DNA from: Gnetum montanum
Taxonomy: Eukaryota > Streptophyta > Gnetopsida > Gnetales > Gnetaceae
Assembly (NCBI GenBank): GCA_015680685.1
Contig: MNCI01014546.1
Span: 209,084 to 273,083 of the forward strand
DNA length: 64,000 nucleotides
Direction of reading: 5' to 3'
Shown: piece by piece, positions 23,051-35,699 of the stretch
How the letters are laid out: every line of letters begins with the position of its first letter
Numbering within the stretch: position 1 is the first letter of the stretch
Notes under the pieces: generated by a model
The model's database searches: none
Told to the model about the DNA's origin: nothing
Seen by the model: only the letters and a program-made list of their open reading frames with translations
Translations under genes and position numbers: made by a program

Positions 23051-24720
23051 TCTCGCTTGGTGAAGAAACTATTGTTTCTTTTTGTGGTCCAAATCTTATG
23101 GCATCTCTTGAGTGAGAAGATAGGTGAGAAGGCTATCTTACTAGCTAGGCTTAGTGGGAACTTGTTCATTTATAGCACTAGCAAAGAGGAGTTCATTAAG
23201 AGATTGATTAGAAAGTGGACTCTTCTTCTTTTAGTTGTTCCATCTTAACTAAGATAAGTGGCTTGCGACAATGTTCTCAGTTTCTTTTTTATCTACCATT
23301 GTAAGATCACATTCTTGCAAGATCACAAGCCACTATATGACACGGGGGTTAACTGTTAGTTTGTTCATCAAGAATAGGATTGTATAATGGTCAGTGTGCA
23401 CAAACACCTTGTACCTAAGCACATAGTGCCTGAATTTTTCCAAGGCATACACCATCACCATCAGTTCTTTCTCTGTTGTGGTGTAATTCAGATGTGCATC
23501 CTAATGCTTCGACTTGTAGTGGATGTAGTAACGATGTTTGTGATTGTCCAACTATGTGAGAATAGATCCCAAGGCATAATTTGATACATCCATCATGATG
23601 TGGAATGCTCTAGACTAGTTAGGTGCTTGTAGGATTGGAGTTTGTACAAGCTTTTGCTTGAGTTATTGGAATGCACTCTCACATTCCTCGGTCCAAATGA
23701 ATAAAGCATCATTCTTTGTAAGCTCCACCAATGGTTTGGTAATCTTAGAGAAACTCTCTATGAAGTGTTGGTAGTAGCCAGTGTGACCAAAGAATGATTG
23801 GACATCTTTGATAGTTTCTGGTTGACAAGTAATTCCTTAGATGATCCTTATTTTTTTAGGATCCACCTTAATCCATATTTGTGATATTCTATGCCCCAAT
23901 ATAATGCCCTCTTAGATCATCAAATGGCTCTTTTTCCAATTAAGTTGAAGGTTGGTCTCCACACACATTTTTATCACTTGCTCAAGGTGGTCCAAGGCTT
24001 ACAAAAATGTAGTGCCATAGGTGGAGAAGACCAATCTGCTATTGAAAGATTCTTAGGACAAGCCCTTGGAAGGTTGCAAGGGCATTGCATAGACCAAATG
24101 ACATCTTTGTATATGCAAAAGTCACCTAGGAACTTGTAAATGTGGTTTTTTCCTGATCCTCAAGTGTGATCTAAATTTGGTTATAACTATTATAACCATC
24201 TAGAATGCTATAGTAGCAATGCCTAGAGATGGTGTTGAAAACTTGATTCATAAATGACAATGGAAAATGATTTGTGTATGTCACCATTTTCAATAGTCTA
24301 AAGTCAATACAAACTCTCCACTTGCCACATTTCTTTAGAACTATCACAAATGGGCTAACCCACTCGCTATCCACAATGGAATAGATGAACCCCAACTTAA
24401 GGAGCTGTTCAATCTTCTCCTTGACAATCTACTTGAGTTTGGAGATCAACCACCACTGTAGCTACATCTTTGACTTCATGAAAGGATCTATGTAGATGTG
24501 GTGCTAGCATATCCTAGGATCAATCCTAGTGAGTTCAATATATGACCAATTAAAGGCTTTTGACCATTTTTTGACTACCTTCAACATCTTCTCTTTTTAT
24601 CCAGGAGTAAGATTGCCATTGATTATCACCAATCTTCCATTATTCAACAAGTAGAGTTTTCAACTCTAGGGACTCATGTTTGAAACATTTAGGGATTTTC
24701 AACTCTCCTTAAGTGGTTCA
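23051..24720 (-). pseudogene. E3 reverse transcriptase and RNase H, active site deleted
   Basis: RT fingers/palm are visible at 24395-24171 (DSEWVSPFVIVLKKCGKWRV, then ILDGYNSYNQI). Near 24030 about 26 bases are missing relative to E1, and these remove the FMDD catalytic motif. RNase H follows at about 23500-23200. Many stops and shifts. Confidence 0.8.
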
Positions 24721-25400
24721 TTAGAGAGCTAGCAATGAACTTGCTCTAGTTCATTCATGCCTTCAACATAGATAGTCTTCAAGCTCTTAGTTGATTCCAT
24801 GCATATTGTTGAGCTACTATTAGAATTAGTTGTCAGCCACTGGGTGCCTTACTATTTTGTGGTTGTTGTGTATAGGCACCTTTGGATTTTTGACACATCT
24901 GCACACTATTTGCATACTGTGATAGATGTACTTTGTATGGACCATAGTTTTTGCACATAGTTGTAGCCTATGTCACTGTATGCAATGCATGGAATATGCT
25001 TGTTCTTAATCTTCCCAAATTCATTTTCCTTGGAAGTCTCTAAGGAGAGGTATCTAATTCCCAATTGTGCATCAATGGTGCTCAACCAAGTCCTTTCCAT
25101 GATGATTGGGAAGTTCCCCTTGCAATTATTAACATGGATCACTAGGAAGTTAGCAAGATAGGATCACCCAAAAATGATTGTCATAATGTCCTCCACTAAT
25201 CCCAAGGAAACAATGATGGATTGATCTACCAACTCAAGAAAAATGTTAGCCTTCTTGAGTGGAGGCAGGCTCTAGGCTTTATACATCTCATGAGAAAATA
25301 TATTTACACTAGAACCTAAATCCAAAAGAGCCTTACAAAGCCCATTCTCAGTGATTTGCAGGTAAATAAGAGGACTCCTAGGATTAGATCTTTTCCTAGG
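24721..25400 (-). pseudogene. E3 aspartic protease
   Basis: Minus strand reads CKALLDLGSSVNIFS, keeping the catalytic Asp (codon 25320-25322), then the block NCKGNFPIIMERTWLSTI (within 25142-24906). DLGSS corresponds to the DLGAS form usual in Athila proteases. Frame is broken after the active site. Confidence 0.82.
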
Positions 25401-27988
25401 AAGGTGGATAGTTTTAATTTAATTAGTTATAGCATGAGTCAACATGATGATATGCACTTTGGAAGGTATTTGGTTTGAAGGGTGTTTGAATGATGTAGAT
25501 GTAAAGGATGAGGGAGAAGTAGGGCTATCAATTGTGTATGTTTGTGAGGGCTTTGTAGGACTATTGGTTCAAAAGAATGATCTTTTTTGAAATTTGTTTT
25601 CTAAACCACTCGACTAAGGAACTAACTATAACTTAACAGCCTTAGTGGTGTTATGTTGTTGTAGTTGGGTTGGAATTTCACCTTGCATTGATGTAGTAGG
25701 TACTAATTGAGTTAAGGATGGAGGGATATGTGCAGAAGGATGAGGAGGGTAATGAGGAAGTAGGGATTCCTCTGTTGGAGAAGGATAGTAGTGATGTTGG
25801 AATGAAGTGTGACTAGAAGAGTCACGTAGAGAAATGGGTTGCTGAACATAGTACCCATATTGATTAGATTACTAGTAAGGGTATTGCTGCCTAGGTGGTG
25901 GCATCCCCCATGACTGTGGGTGTTGCCACTGATGGTACTGCTCATAAGGTTTTGGTGGAGCTCTGCTCGAATAGTAGTTTTGTTGTTGGTGGAATTGCCT
26001 AGGGTTGCCCTAAGGATAAGGTAACCTTTTGGGTGCTTGCCTTCTTGCCAATGAAGGATTTAAAGCATATACTCTAGACTCCTACAAGTGTGACATAATG
26101 GGACAACATCTCTTAAGATATTCACATGGGTAGATGTCACACCCACCATCATCATCTATTTCAAATCCCATAACCTCCTTTACTATAATAGCCTTGCCCT
26201 TACCCTATTGGTGGGCATGTTCAACTTCTTCCTTCTTCAATGATCATGATCACTACCTTGCTCTTTGGATTCCTTTGCTATTTTTAGAGCTGTTTAGAAC
26301 TTTTCATCCAAAGAGTCCCACATTTTGACTACCTTGGCCAAAATCTGAGAAACAGAATTTTGAATCGGCAAGGTCTTTTGTTACAGCACCTCACCAACTG
26401 GTGCTTCCTCTTCATTATCATAAAATCAGACTTCCCTTTTTCTGATGGAAGGGTCTGGGTTGTACTCCTCTGCACTTTCCCTTTCCCTTAGCTCTCCTTC
26501 TTCTGTAACAAATTACTCTATCAGCCTTTAAATGTAATGAGCTCTAAGTTCTTAAAGTCTCCCTTGGGCATAGACCCAAGAGTTCTCCTTGTTTCTTTTT
26601 AGAGCCCATCTATGATGGTGGAGTTTCTCCCTTTGAGAATAACCATGGCTAGGACATTGATGCAAGAGAGAATAACACCTACCCATGGCTATGTCCAAGG
26701 GTTCGTGTGTTCCCTATTTCCAACTTGGATCTACTTTCTCAAGTTGGAAACTTCGGAGTATGTTTAATACTTATCATTGAAGAGCTCAAGCATCATACTC
26801 CATCTGTGGATTGATTTTGGCTCTAAGGATTGGTACCAACTTTCAACTTCTTTAATGAGCATCCTTCGGAGCAACTTTTATTTTTTCCATTCATTCTCTA
26901 CATTTTGTAAGGCATAGGCATTATCAAAGGCTTGAAGATGATTCTACGAATTTGAGTTGTATCTCCATTTGAACTTGGGATATTGTTCATATCCAACCAT
27001 TTTATTTAGTTATCTTTTACAAGACTCGTTAGGATCCTCATGGCCTCTGCAATGTCCAACATATTTCAAGTTGTAAGCAAAGACTCATCATAGTCATGGC
27101 CTTTGTGATGACAATGATGCCTATGATGTCCTATGCTATCCCTTTTTTTGTGGTGGTGGGCCTCTCTTAAATGCCCATGCCTTTGGTCTCTTTCGGTCCA
27201 ACGGTCCCTATGATCCTCTTTATCTTGCCAGTCAACTCCATCATGATCATGTCCTTTATAGCTTTGGTCCAAGCCAAAGGAGGAAGAAGATGATAACAAA
27301 GAAGAATATGAAGAAGGACTAACACCACCATGGTGCTCACCACCTCCTCTTCTTTGGTCATGACCATGATCATCATGTTTATCATCATTGTGATACCTAT
27401 CTTGGTTCTTACCTTGACTCCCACCATTGGATCCCTCATGATCATGGGACACATTCTTCCCCAAACTAGGATTGTTAATAATGGATTGCAAGTTTTGGTT
27501 TGGGTTGCCCTCATCAAAGACAAGGGGAGGACAGTTAGTGAATTGAGAACCCCCAAAGAAGGAATCTCTTCATCTTTCTAGCCTAACAAGAATAAGGGGT
27601 TAGTGAACTGTTTTCCCTTGGAAGCTTCATAACAAGCATCTTGCTACCAATATTTTTTGCATTATGCCTCAATGGGATGATAATATTGAGAGTTGTGGTC
27701 CTACATAATGTATTCAACATGGAGCACCTTGATGCCCAACCTCATGAGAGTTTGGAGTAGCATCACAGGAACTGATTGATCAGGAAATAATACAATGTTA
27801 TCCTTCATGTACATCCATCACATTTGTTCATCCTGATGTACGATGAAGGTGAAATCAAGCACATACTCATTGGGATGAGTATATAACACTTTGCATTTTT
27901 AGGGCACTAACTATTTTGACCCATTGTGCCTTTGATTGGAAGTATGCTCGAATAATGGTGGAGAATTAACCCTGTGAGAAGAAGACAT
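25401..27988 (-). pseudogene. E3 gag
   Basis: Starts at ATG 27986-27988 (MSSSHRVNSPP). The open stretch 27491-27066 is a low-complexity region very rich in His, Asp, Gly and Ser, containing SSSSSFGLDQSYKGHDHDG and ending HHCHHKGHDYDES. It lies N-terminal to the capsid-like block (about 27060-26500). Further on are the Cys/His motif (near 26150) and a Pro/Gln/Tyr-rich tail (to about 25680). The overlapping open frame 27556-27167 in another phase is a shadow. Confidence 0.8.
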
Positions 27989-28120
27989 TGTAGTTTAAAA
28001 GAAAAATAGTGTGCTTTTAATAATAATATTATTATTCTTAATGATTGTGACTTTAAGGTTCATTACAATGATTTTGAATAATTTCACCTAGTCCTAGATA
28101 ATGCACATAGCTAACTAAAG

Positions 28121-28138
28121 CCCTCGGTAACAGTGCCA
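28121..28138 (-). other. E3 primer-binding site
   Basis: Complement of CCCTCGGTAACAGTGCCA; tRNA-Asp type, one base from the LTR at 28140. Confidence 0.8.
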
Positions 28139-28139
28139 A

Positions 28140-28950
28140 TGATGAGCAACTAGTATATACTACGCCCAACCATATGAATCACTAGCATTCACTCAACAAT
28201 ATGGTTGAACTTTGTAGACTTTAACTCTCTAAGTACATTGGGTTCTAGGAGGTGAATTTAACTATTGCAATTGTTGTCTTCTCAATTCCACTTGTGAAGT
28301 ACAAGTGTATGGTTAAGTGTAACTAAGCCATATGATTTTTATCATTTTATTGTTTATGATTTAACTCACCTAAGAACAAGAATAAAGTAATTAAATGCTT
28401 AATTAATTTAATAACTAGCTAATATTTAATTAATCCTAACATAGACATTTGTTCCTACTTTTTGTACACATCCTGAACACGTTATAGCACTACTAGGTTA
28501 CTAAGTGATAAGCACTACTAGGATTACCAAGTATTAAATGTATCTTTGAAGTGGTCATACTTATGTGTTATTTAATCAACATATATTACTTAATTACAAT
28601 TCATTAAATCAAAGTTCATGAATAATAAATGCATAAGGAAAATAATTAATCTATTCAAATTGTTGCAAGGTTCGATTAGAAAAGCTCATCTTTATTGTTG
28701 TTCACACTAAGGTGCTCAAGTACATTAGTGCTCAAATAAAGATCTGCACACTTCTTTGACTCCTATTGCAAACACTTAGAAAATATTCTAACTTTCGAAA
28801 GGAAAAACTGTAAGAGCTTCACTAGAACTAACTAAAAGATTACCATAAATGCAATGGGTAGGTGCACAATTATAAGCAAAAACAAGGTGTCACGTTGATA
28901 AGTACTCGTCAAAATGGTAAACCTTACATCAATGGGATCATGTCGATGGG
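28140..28950 (-). repeat. E3 5' LTR, outer end lost
   Basis: Starts TGATGAGCAACTAG and matches 15876-16732 until about 28946, where the last 40-60 bases expected (ending in TTATCA or TTCATCA) are replaced by unrelated sequence starting AATGATGAGCAATG. Confidence 0.75.
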
Positions 28951-30102
28951 AATGATGAGCAATGAGTATGTGAAATACTCCATCATATGATCTATAAGCA
29001 TCACAGTAGTCAATGTCATAATCCATGGATAATACTAATATGAGTGTTTAGAAGGCTATTCACTAAATTATTGATTATCTTTCCACTTGGACTTGTTTCT
29101 ACAAAAATGTTGTTCACACTCTACAAGAACATCTCCATGAACTAAGTATCAAAATACTTAGTGCATGATCATGAATGGTCTTTAAATTGGTATAACCTAC
29201 GATATATCAACAATTATGAAATGAAGGAGCATGAAGCCTCCAATCAAATATGAACTTAGCTTGCTACACATGAACTAGGAATATTAGGTGAATGATGAAA
29301 AAGTAAGGTTTTAATGTTAAAAATGGCTAAATGAAAATTGCTGCATAAATGAGTAGGTATAAACTACCAAAAAATAAACTAAGCATTGAATATAGTATGA
29401 GCAATAGAATAAAAAATAAGTATAAAATTTGAGTAAAAGAGTATAAAATATTAAAATTTTAAGACTTTAATATGGGGGACGGGTCTTGGATCCATTCCCA
29501 AATAAGAAATTGCTTTATGAATGAGTAGCAAAGTGTTCATGTCCAATGGAGGGTTGAAACTACAAGCATTGATGAAAAACATAAGTGTAATAAAATTGAT
29601 AATAGAAACCCAATTTGTAAATAAAATGTGAATTTGGAGAGTGAAATTGAACTTATGGAGGTTTAGGATATGGATGGGGAAGCCATACATGTAATCCAAA
29701 ATTAATTTTGGGTCAAAATGGGGCTATTTTGGCTAAGGATCTCATCACTGTCATTGGAGCTGAAAATATTCAAACTCTAGAATGTGTTGTAGAAGCCTAA
29801 AAATTCAATCTCTAGAAAAAATTTTGATGGTGTAGAAGGTGTCTATGAAGCACATAGGCATTGTGATGTTGGTATGCACTTGTGGCTTTGATCTCTGTAT
29901 ATTTGATAAGTGCTCTTTAATCTTACGAAACTCACCTAAAATTAGTGTTTTAAGCTTATATTTATAAGCCTAAAGTTGTTAATTTCAACTTAAGATTACT
30001 AAAATCAAACTCAGAGTTAATTATAACTCATTCAAAGTTGACCTTGAGTCTAAAAATGGCAAGCTTAATGTTTAACTTTGGTAAGTGTGGTGACCTCTCA
30101 AG
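28951..30102. other. Unassigned AT-rich sequence right of E3
   Basis: No gene. An open frame at 29699-29451 (minus, 82 codons, hydrophobic) is most likely chance in AT-rich DNA. The first bases (TGATGAGCAATGAG at 28952) resemble the LTR start of this family and might be a scrap of another LTR, but similarity fades within about 60 bases. Confidence 0.4.
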
Positions 30103-31200
30103 GTGATACTAATACTAACACAGACATTAGCATTACTGTTACTAATAGTTGGATGAATTTTCATAGTTTTGCCTAAGTACTAGTTTTAAGCTTTATGAGA
30201 CCTCATTTTGATCTCCTAATTGATGCTAAATGGTGCTAAGGAAGTTGAGAGGGTAGGAGAAGATGTTGAATGTAGTGCTTAATGGTTGATGATGTTATTT
30301 TGTATGCATTGAAAGTGGTGATGCTAATGCTAATGTTGACATTAGCATCAATTTCATTAACACTAGTAAAATTTTTGAAAATTTTATGGAAGTTAGAATT
30401 TTGAACTCATAATGCCTCATTTCACCTTTGCATTGATGCCTAATGTTGTCGAGACACTACAGAAGCTTGGAGATGAGGTTGCATATCAATGGTGAAGGAG
30501 AATGATGTCACTTGGGAAGGCCCAAAAGTAGTGATGTTGATATTAGCATCAATGTCACTCATACTTAGTGAAATTTTGGACTTCTTTTCAAGGTGTAATT
30601 TTTTACTTTTCAAGGCTCCTTTTGACCTCAAAATTGATGTTGAAGATTACTAAGATAAAGTTGAGTACTTCAAGAGCCTTGTAGATGTTATGAAATGCTC
30701 ATTTGCAACATGGCACAATGTTTGGTAGTGCTAACGCTCTCTAGTGTTGACTAGGGCAATATAAAAATTTTCAGTGGTGTTCCAGGCTTAAAATTCTAAC
30801 TCCTAAGTTGCCAAAATTGACCTTAGAGAGAATTTCAAGCATCAAGAGGCTTTTAAACCTCTGAAATGCTACACATTAAATATGTTAAGTGATATGAAGG
30901 TGCTAAAGATGCTCCCAAAGATTTCGAGACAAGCAATGAACTTTTCAAAGCTCTAGACTTAGAAAAATGTTGATTTTCTAAGTGCTACTTTGGGAGCCTA
31001 GAGTGCTAAAATTGTTGTTGATGAGCCATCTAAGCGCTAGGAACCCATTGCACATGTTGGAATATAGTTTTAATGAGGTTTGGAAGTGCTAATAATGGTA
31101 TTTTCAACATTGACATTGGTGTCAGCCATAGAAAAAATTTTAACATTTCTTTAAAATTTTTTAAAGTTGATAAAACTAAAGCCAAATGCTAGGATATGAC
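30103..31200. repeat. Degenerate tandem repeat, period about 170-215 bp
   Basis: Related motifs GTGATACTAATAC, GTGATGCTAATGC, GTGATGTTGATATT, GTGCTAACGC, GTGCTAAAGATGC and GTGCTAATAATGG start at about 30103, 30318, 30531, 30728, 30900 and 31086. Each is followed by related T-rich and AAATTTT-type stretches and, before the next, by CTTTTGACCTC- or TTGACCTT-like phrases. One unit holds a perfect 10-bp inverted repeat (30327-30348). Looks like an old satellite. Confidence 0.55.
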
Positions 31201-31479
31201 CTTGAATGATTCTTGGAGGTCTTCAAAGGCTAAAAATGTATCTTTTGAATCTATTTTAGGACATTTTTTTTTGTGGTATTATAGGGAGATTAATTCAGAA
31301 TTCACATTGCCTCTAACACTTAGAAAACCTTTGATTTAAGAGGTTTTCTAAGATCACCAAGAATGAAGTTCATAAGCTAAATTATGAATTCAAATGTTTC
31401 TTGGAGACCTCTTGAACCTAAGAATGTGTCTCATGATGATGCATTTGGAAAGTTTGATGCTCTCACTCACATAAAACAA
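31201..31479. other. AT-rich sequence left of E4
   Basis: No gene. It may continue the degenerate repeat to its left (ATGAAGTTCATAAGC, CTTGGAGACCTCTTGAACC phrases recur around 31190-31440). Confidence 0.35.
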
Positions 31480-32332
31480 TGTCAAAATCATACTTAGCTA
31501 ATCATACGAATTACTAGCGTTCACCCAGTGATCCAATCAAATTCTATAGACTTTAGTTCTCTAAGTACACTGGCATCTAGGAAGTGAATCTAATCATTGC
31601 AATCATTATCTTCTTAGTTCCACTTGTGAAGTACAAGTGTATGGTTAAGTGTAATTGAGGCATCTGATTTTTATCATTTTATGTTTATGAGTTAAGTCAC
31701 CTAAGAACAAGAATAAAATAATTAAATGCTTAATTAATCTAATGACTAGCTAATATTTAACTAATATTAACATAAGCATCCATTTCCACTTTCTGTACAC
31801 ATCTTGAACAGGTTAATGTTAATGGGTTACCAAATGTTAAGTGCTACTGGGATTACCAAGTATTAAACGTATGTTCAATGTGGTCGTACTTATGTTTGCT
31901 ATTTAATCAATATTAACTACTTAATTAAAATTCATTAAAGTGAAGTGCATGAATCATAAATACATAAGGAAAACATTAATCTATTCTAAGTGCTGCAAGG
32001 TTTGATAAAAAAGCTTATCTTTATTATTGTGTACATTGAGGTGCTCAGGTACATCAATGCTAGAATAAAGATTTGTACACTCCTTTGACTCCTACTATGG
32101 GCACTTAGAAAATATTCTAACTTTTGGAACGGAAAACTCTAAGAGCTTTGCTACAACTAATAGAAGAATGGCATAAATGCAACATGTAGGTGTACATTTA
32201 TAGGTAAAAATAGGATGCCACATCGATGGGAACTCATAAACGTGCAAACCCTACATCAACGGGTACTCATCAACATGGCAAACCCTACATTGATGGGATT
32301 CCATCAACGAGGCCCAACGACACATTTCATCA
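31480..32332 (-). repeat. E4 3' LTR
   Basis: About 853 bp ending in TTTCATCA, followed by the polypurine-tract complement TACCTACATGATTG. U3 carries three tandem units of 33-34 bp at 32221-32310 with the core CATCRAYGGG; the 5' LTR of the same element has two. Confidence 0.82.
32221..32310. repeat. 33-34 bp tandem repeat in E4 U3
   Basis: Units at 32221-32253, 32254-32287 and a partial third from 32288, each starting CATCGATGGG, CATCAACGGG or CATTGATGGG and containing CAAACCCTA. Position upstream of the TATA box suits an enhancer-like role (inference). Confidence 0.7.
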
Positions 32333-32608
32333 TACCTACATGATTGAATAAAAACTTCTCCTGGAGTGAAAAAATAAAGAAACATGTTCTTTACAAAATT
32401 TTGGGAAGGTATGGGATTATTAACTAACTACTAATGCACAAACTAACACAACAAAAACTAAGTGCCCAAGTGTACAAATCTACGATCATTATAAAAATTG
32501 GTTTTTTGGATAAATAAATTGAATACCATGATAAAAAATGACAAGAAAAATCCTTTGAAAGCTTGAAGATGATGAAGAAAATTAGATGGACCTAGATGGC
32601 AGAGGCTC

Positions 32609-35402
32609 CTAAGGTTTTGAAGGACCTTCTCCTGCTTTGAGTGCACATGGTTGTTGAGGTAGTCATTATGGTTGTCTGACTACAGCTGCAACTTTTGGTA
32701 GAAGATGGAAGACATCCAACAATACCTTCATCTTCTCCTCCTTACTGTAGGGATCATTAACAATCCATGTTGCTTCATCAATCTAGGTTGGAATGGGAAT
32801 ATCTCATGGATAGGGCACTATGGTAACAACTCCTTCACGTTGAAAAATAAGGTAGTGAACTATTTATGTTTGATTTCAAATGCCCTAAGTGCATTATATA
32901 GCTCCTGGTAGTGATTCAATCTCTTAGCCAGGTTATCAGTAGTTGATCTCTAATCTGTGAATCATTCCCCAAGAAGTTTGAGTTCAACATTTACAACCTC
33001 AAGCTTCTACTTGGTCTCTTTGTAATGTTTGAACTTTACCTTGTACAACAAGTATAAGATGGTCACCTACTTCTCCAACTCTAACCGTGACCTTTTAGCA
33101 GTCAGTATTGCTAGGTTTGCATATTAAAGATTAGCAAGCTCCATATACTCATTCATTTCCTTGATTTATAACTCCTTCATGTGAATTTTAGCCTTATTAT
33201 AGTCATTTAGCCCATCAAAGATAGGCTACCAGACATGGCCTCCTTGTGGGAGTTGCTAGAGGGCCTCATTGACTTTTTCCTTTACTAATTGAATGTGTTT
33301 CTTATTCAACTTATTCTACAAGCCAACTTGGTCCCTATAATGATTTTTCATCCTTTCGAACATAAGGGCCTCATTTTTCTAAGTGGTAATTTTTATTGTA
33401 GATTTTTGGTGCAAGGCACAGACCTCCTTCATTGAGAGGTTTCTATTCTCTGTTACCAACCTCCTTAGTTCAGTGTTCACCTTGGCTAGTTGCTCCTACT
33501 ATTGATGGATAAATTCAAACATCTATTATTTCTATGCATCAACATTTTGCAAGGGATGATTTTTTATAGTCAAGGATTCATTCTCTTGGCAAGTTTGGCC
33601 CAAGTCCTTCTACATGTTGTGTGTTGTGGCATCAATCAAGGATTGGTCAAAGATTACCGACTCCTTGGCATACTCAACTTATTTGAGTTTGGCCTAAAGC
33701 TATTAGAAAGCTTCATCTCATGTAATTTCTTGGTTGAGTAGTGTCGGATTAGTGAGGCAGGATCTTAGTTTGGTAGCTTTTGCAGCCAAGTGTTGGTTTT
33801 CTACTCTGGTTTTTTCAAGTTGTTCCTCTATGATGATACATTTGCCCTTTGCCTCTAGTAGCTCCGATTGGATAGTAATGATGGTATCCAAAAGGTCGAA
33901 GACATATGGAATCAGTTGATTAGTTTCCACTAGTAGGTCCAGCAGTTCCCCATGCTAGGCTGCACTTAATCTTCTGATGATAGTTTCTACGAACATTTGC
34001 ACATCTTTAAGTGCAAAAAAATCTAGTACAGATGTCGCAGGCATGTTGAGTGCTTGAGCCATTTTGTCAACAACCACTTTAGCCACTGTCTCCCACCCTT
34101 GGTGTTGCATCACCAAGCTAGTTGCCCCATCACCCTCCTTCAAATGCACCAAAAAGGTAGTGGCATTTCTAGGGATTTCTGGGAGTTGCTACTACTATGA
34201 GAGGAACACCATTAGCTCTTAAGCATTTGGATTCAACTTTGTAGGCACCTACATTCATTTGGTAAAGAATATTGAGGCCCCACCCTCCATCTAACTTATC
34301 ATTCAGGCCACTTCATTAAGGTAGCTCATGGTTGCTTGGTACACAGATGGGTTACCACCACTCATTCCTACCTGATGCTACTGTTGTTGCAAGAGCTACT
34401 CATGGAGTTCATGCATGTACTCAGTGGCAATGTGGGACTTTGACGTTGTTTCATGAGGGGGTGGAGGAGGTGGTGGTTATTGCTCCTCTTCTTAGATCAC
34501 ATTCGTAGGCACTTTTTTCTTCATCATCTTTACCTAAGAAGCAGTTAGAGTATGACGAACTATGTCACTAATGTAGCAGGCTATGCCTTCCCTTTTTCAT
34601 AATTTTTTGATGAGGCATGGAAAGGGAAGTCCCTTCCTTCCACGTTTTTTTTCTTCAAGCACTTTTCTATCTTTAAATAGATTAACTATGGAAGTTTGAC
34701 AAGGATTCTTTTGCTTAGAGCGACACATGCATGGGTAGAGAAGGTTGTGACTTTGCTGGGTCTCACTGTTGGATTGAGATGAAAGGCACCAAACTTGTGA
34801 TCCACTCCATAGCACCACTATGTCCATTCTTTATTGACACCTAGATTTGACTATGTTTGAATTTTAGTAAGAGTGATCCCTATTTTAGGTAACCCAAGGG
34901 CCTCAGAGATTTCTTTCACTGAGTAGGACATAGTTATGTCCTTAATTTTGATCATGGAATGAACCTGCCTATTGTTCCAAAAAAGGTATGTCTCTCCCAT
35001 GTACCACTCCCTACTAAAAGTGATGATGGGCCACATGGGAGAGTTCTACACTTGAGCTTTGACTTTTGGAGGAGCAAACTCTAAGAAGGGTCCAAAGTTT
35101 AGCTCCTGAAGCATATATTTTTGAGCCTCCTTAGATGCAATTTGCTTGATGCAAGCCTCCATCAAGGTGTCTACAAGATTTGGTGTTAGCTCAGGTGCCT
35201 CATCTCGATGTGACTATTCTATTGTGGTTGATTCAAGAATCCTTCTGATAGATTCCACTTCAGGCTCCTCCTAGAAAGGTCCTGTTGCATGGGTTTTTGC
35301 TACCTGCTCCTTAGGCTATTTTTGACCCCTTCTAGTTCTTAGCCTTTTGATCCTTGATTAGGATGGTCCTCTCTCTTATGGGTGCTTTCCTTTTGGTGTC
35401 AT
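32609..35402 (-). pseudogene. E4 accessory ORF in the env position (unrecognised protein)
   Basis: Starts at ATG 35400-35402 and ends at TAG 32609-32611, 2794 bases, six shorter than in E3. N-terminal block: LNFGPFLEFAPPKVKAQV, WPIITFSREWYMGETYLF, then IKIKDITMSYSVKEISEALG (within 35036-34851). Pro-rich linker near 34460, then GWETVAKVVVDKMAQAL (34152-33955) and a coiled-coil stretch LLEAKGKCIIIEEQLEKTR (33930-33718). In-frame TAG codons at 35316-35318 and 35214-35216 lie at exactly the same distance from the ATG (86 and 188 bases) as those in E3. Function unknown; an RNA/protein-binding or particle-associated role is only a guess from the coiled coils. Confidence 0.65.
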
Positions 35403-35699
35403 CTATGGTCACAAAAAAACCAAGGATTAGTGTGTGATGTGTAACTTATAACCTTTAGATGCCTTGTCTCATTAGGTAGTTACACTTTGGCTAAGTTATG
35501 ACCATGGTAGATTGATTATTTTAATATTATTTGATTTAGAAGATCATCAAAGTTTTTTAGAAGGGTCTAACTTTCATAAATTGATGACTTTAATGTTAGT
35601 TTATTAGTTAAACCTTTAAGGGGGTTAGAAAATTTTTTAAAATTTTTTGTCAAAAACCTAAGTTTTATGACCCCCACAATGTGGAGCTTAACTTTAGTA

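Larger units (their letters stand above)
15876..28950 (-). mobile_element. E3: Athila-like LTR retrotransposon with accessory ORF
   Basis: About 13.1 kb: 3' LTR, polypurine tract, accessory ORF, LTR-like promoter block, 3' non-coding region, integrase, RNase H, RT, protease, gag, primer site and a 5' LTR whose outer end is lost. Some 3 kb longer than E1 and E5 because of the accessory module. Left flank TTAGC; no matching TTAGC follows the truncated right end near 28950. Closest relative in the window is E4, which shares several inactivating changes. Confidence 0.88.

Noticed and set aside
27167-27581. Open frames overlapping the E3 gag His/Asp-rich region in other phases and on the plus strand
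   Set aside because: Repetitive GAT/CAT/ATG-rich DNA keeps several frames open; only the gag phase is conserved between copies.
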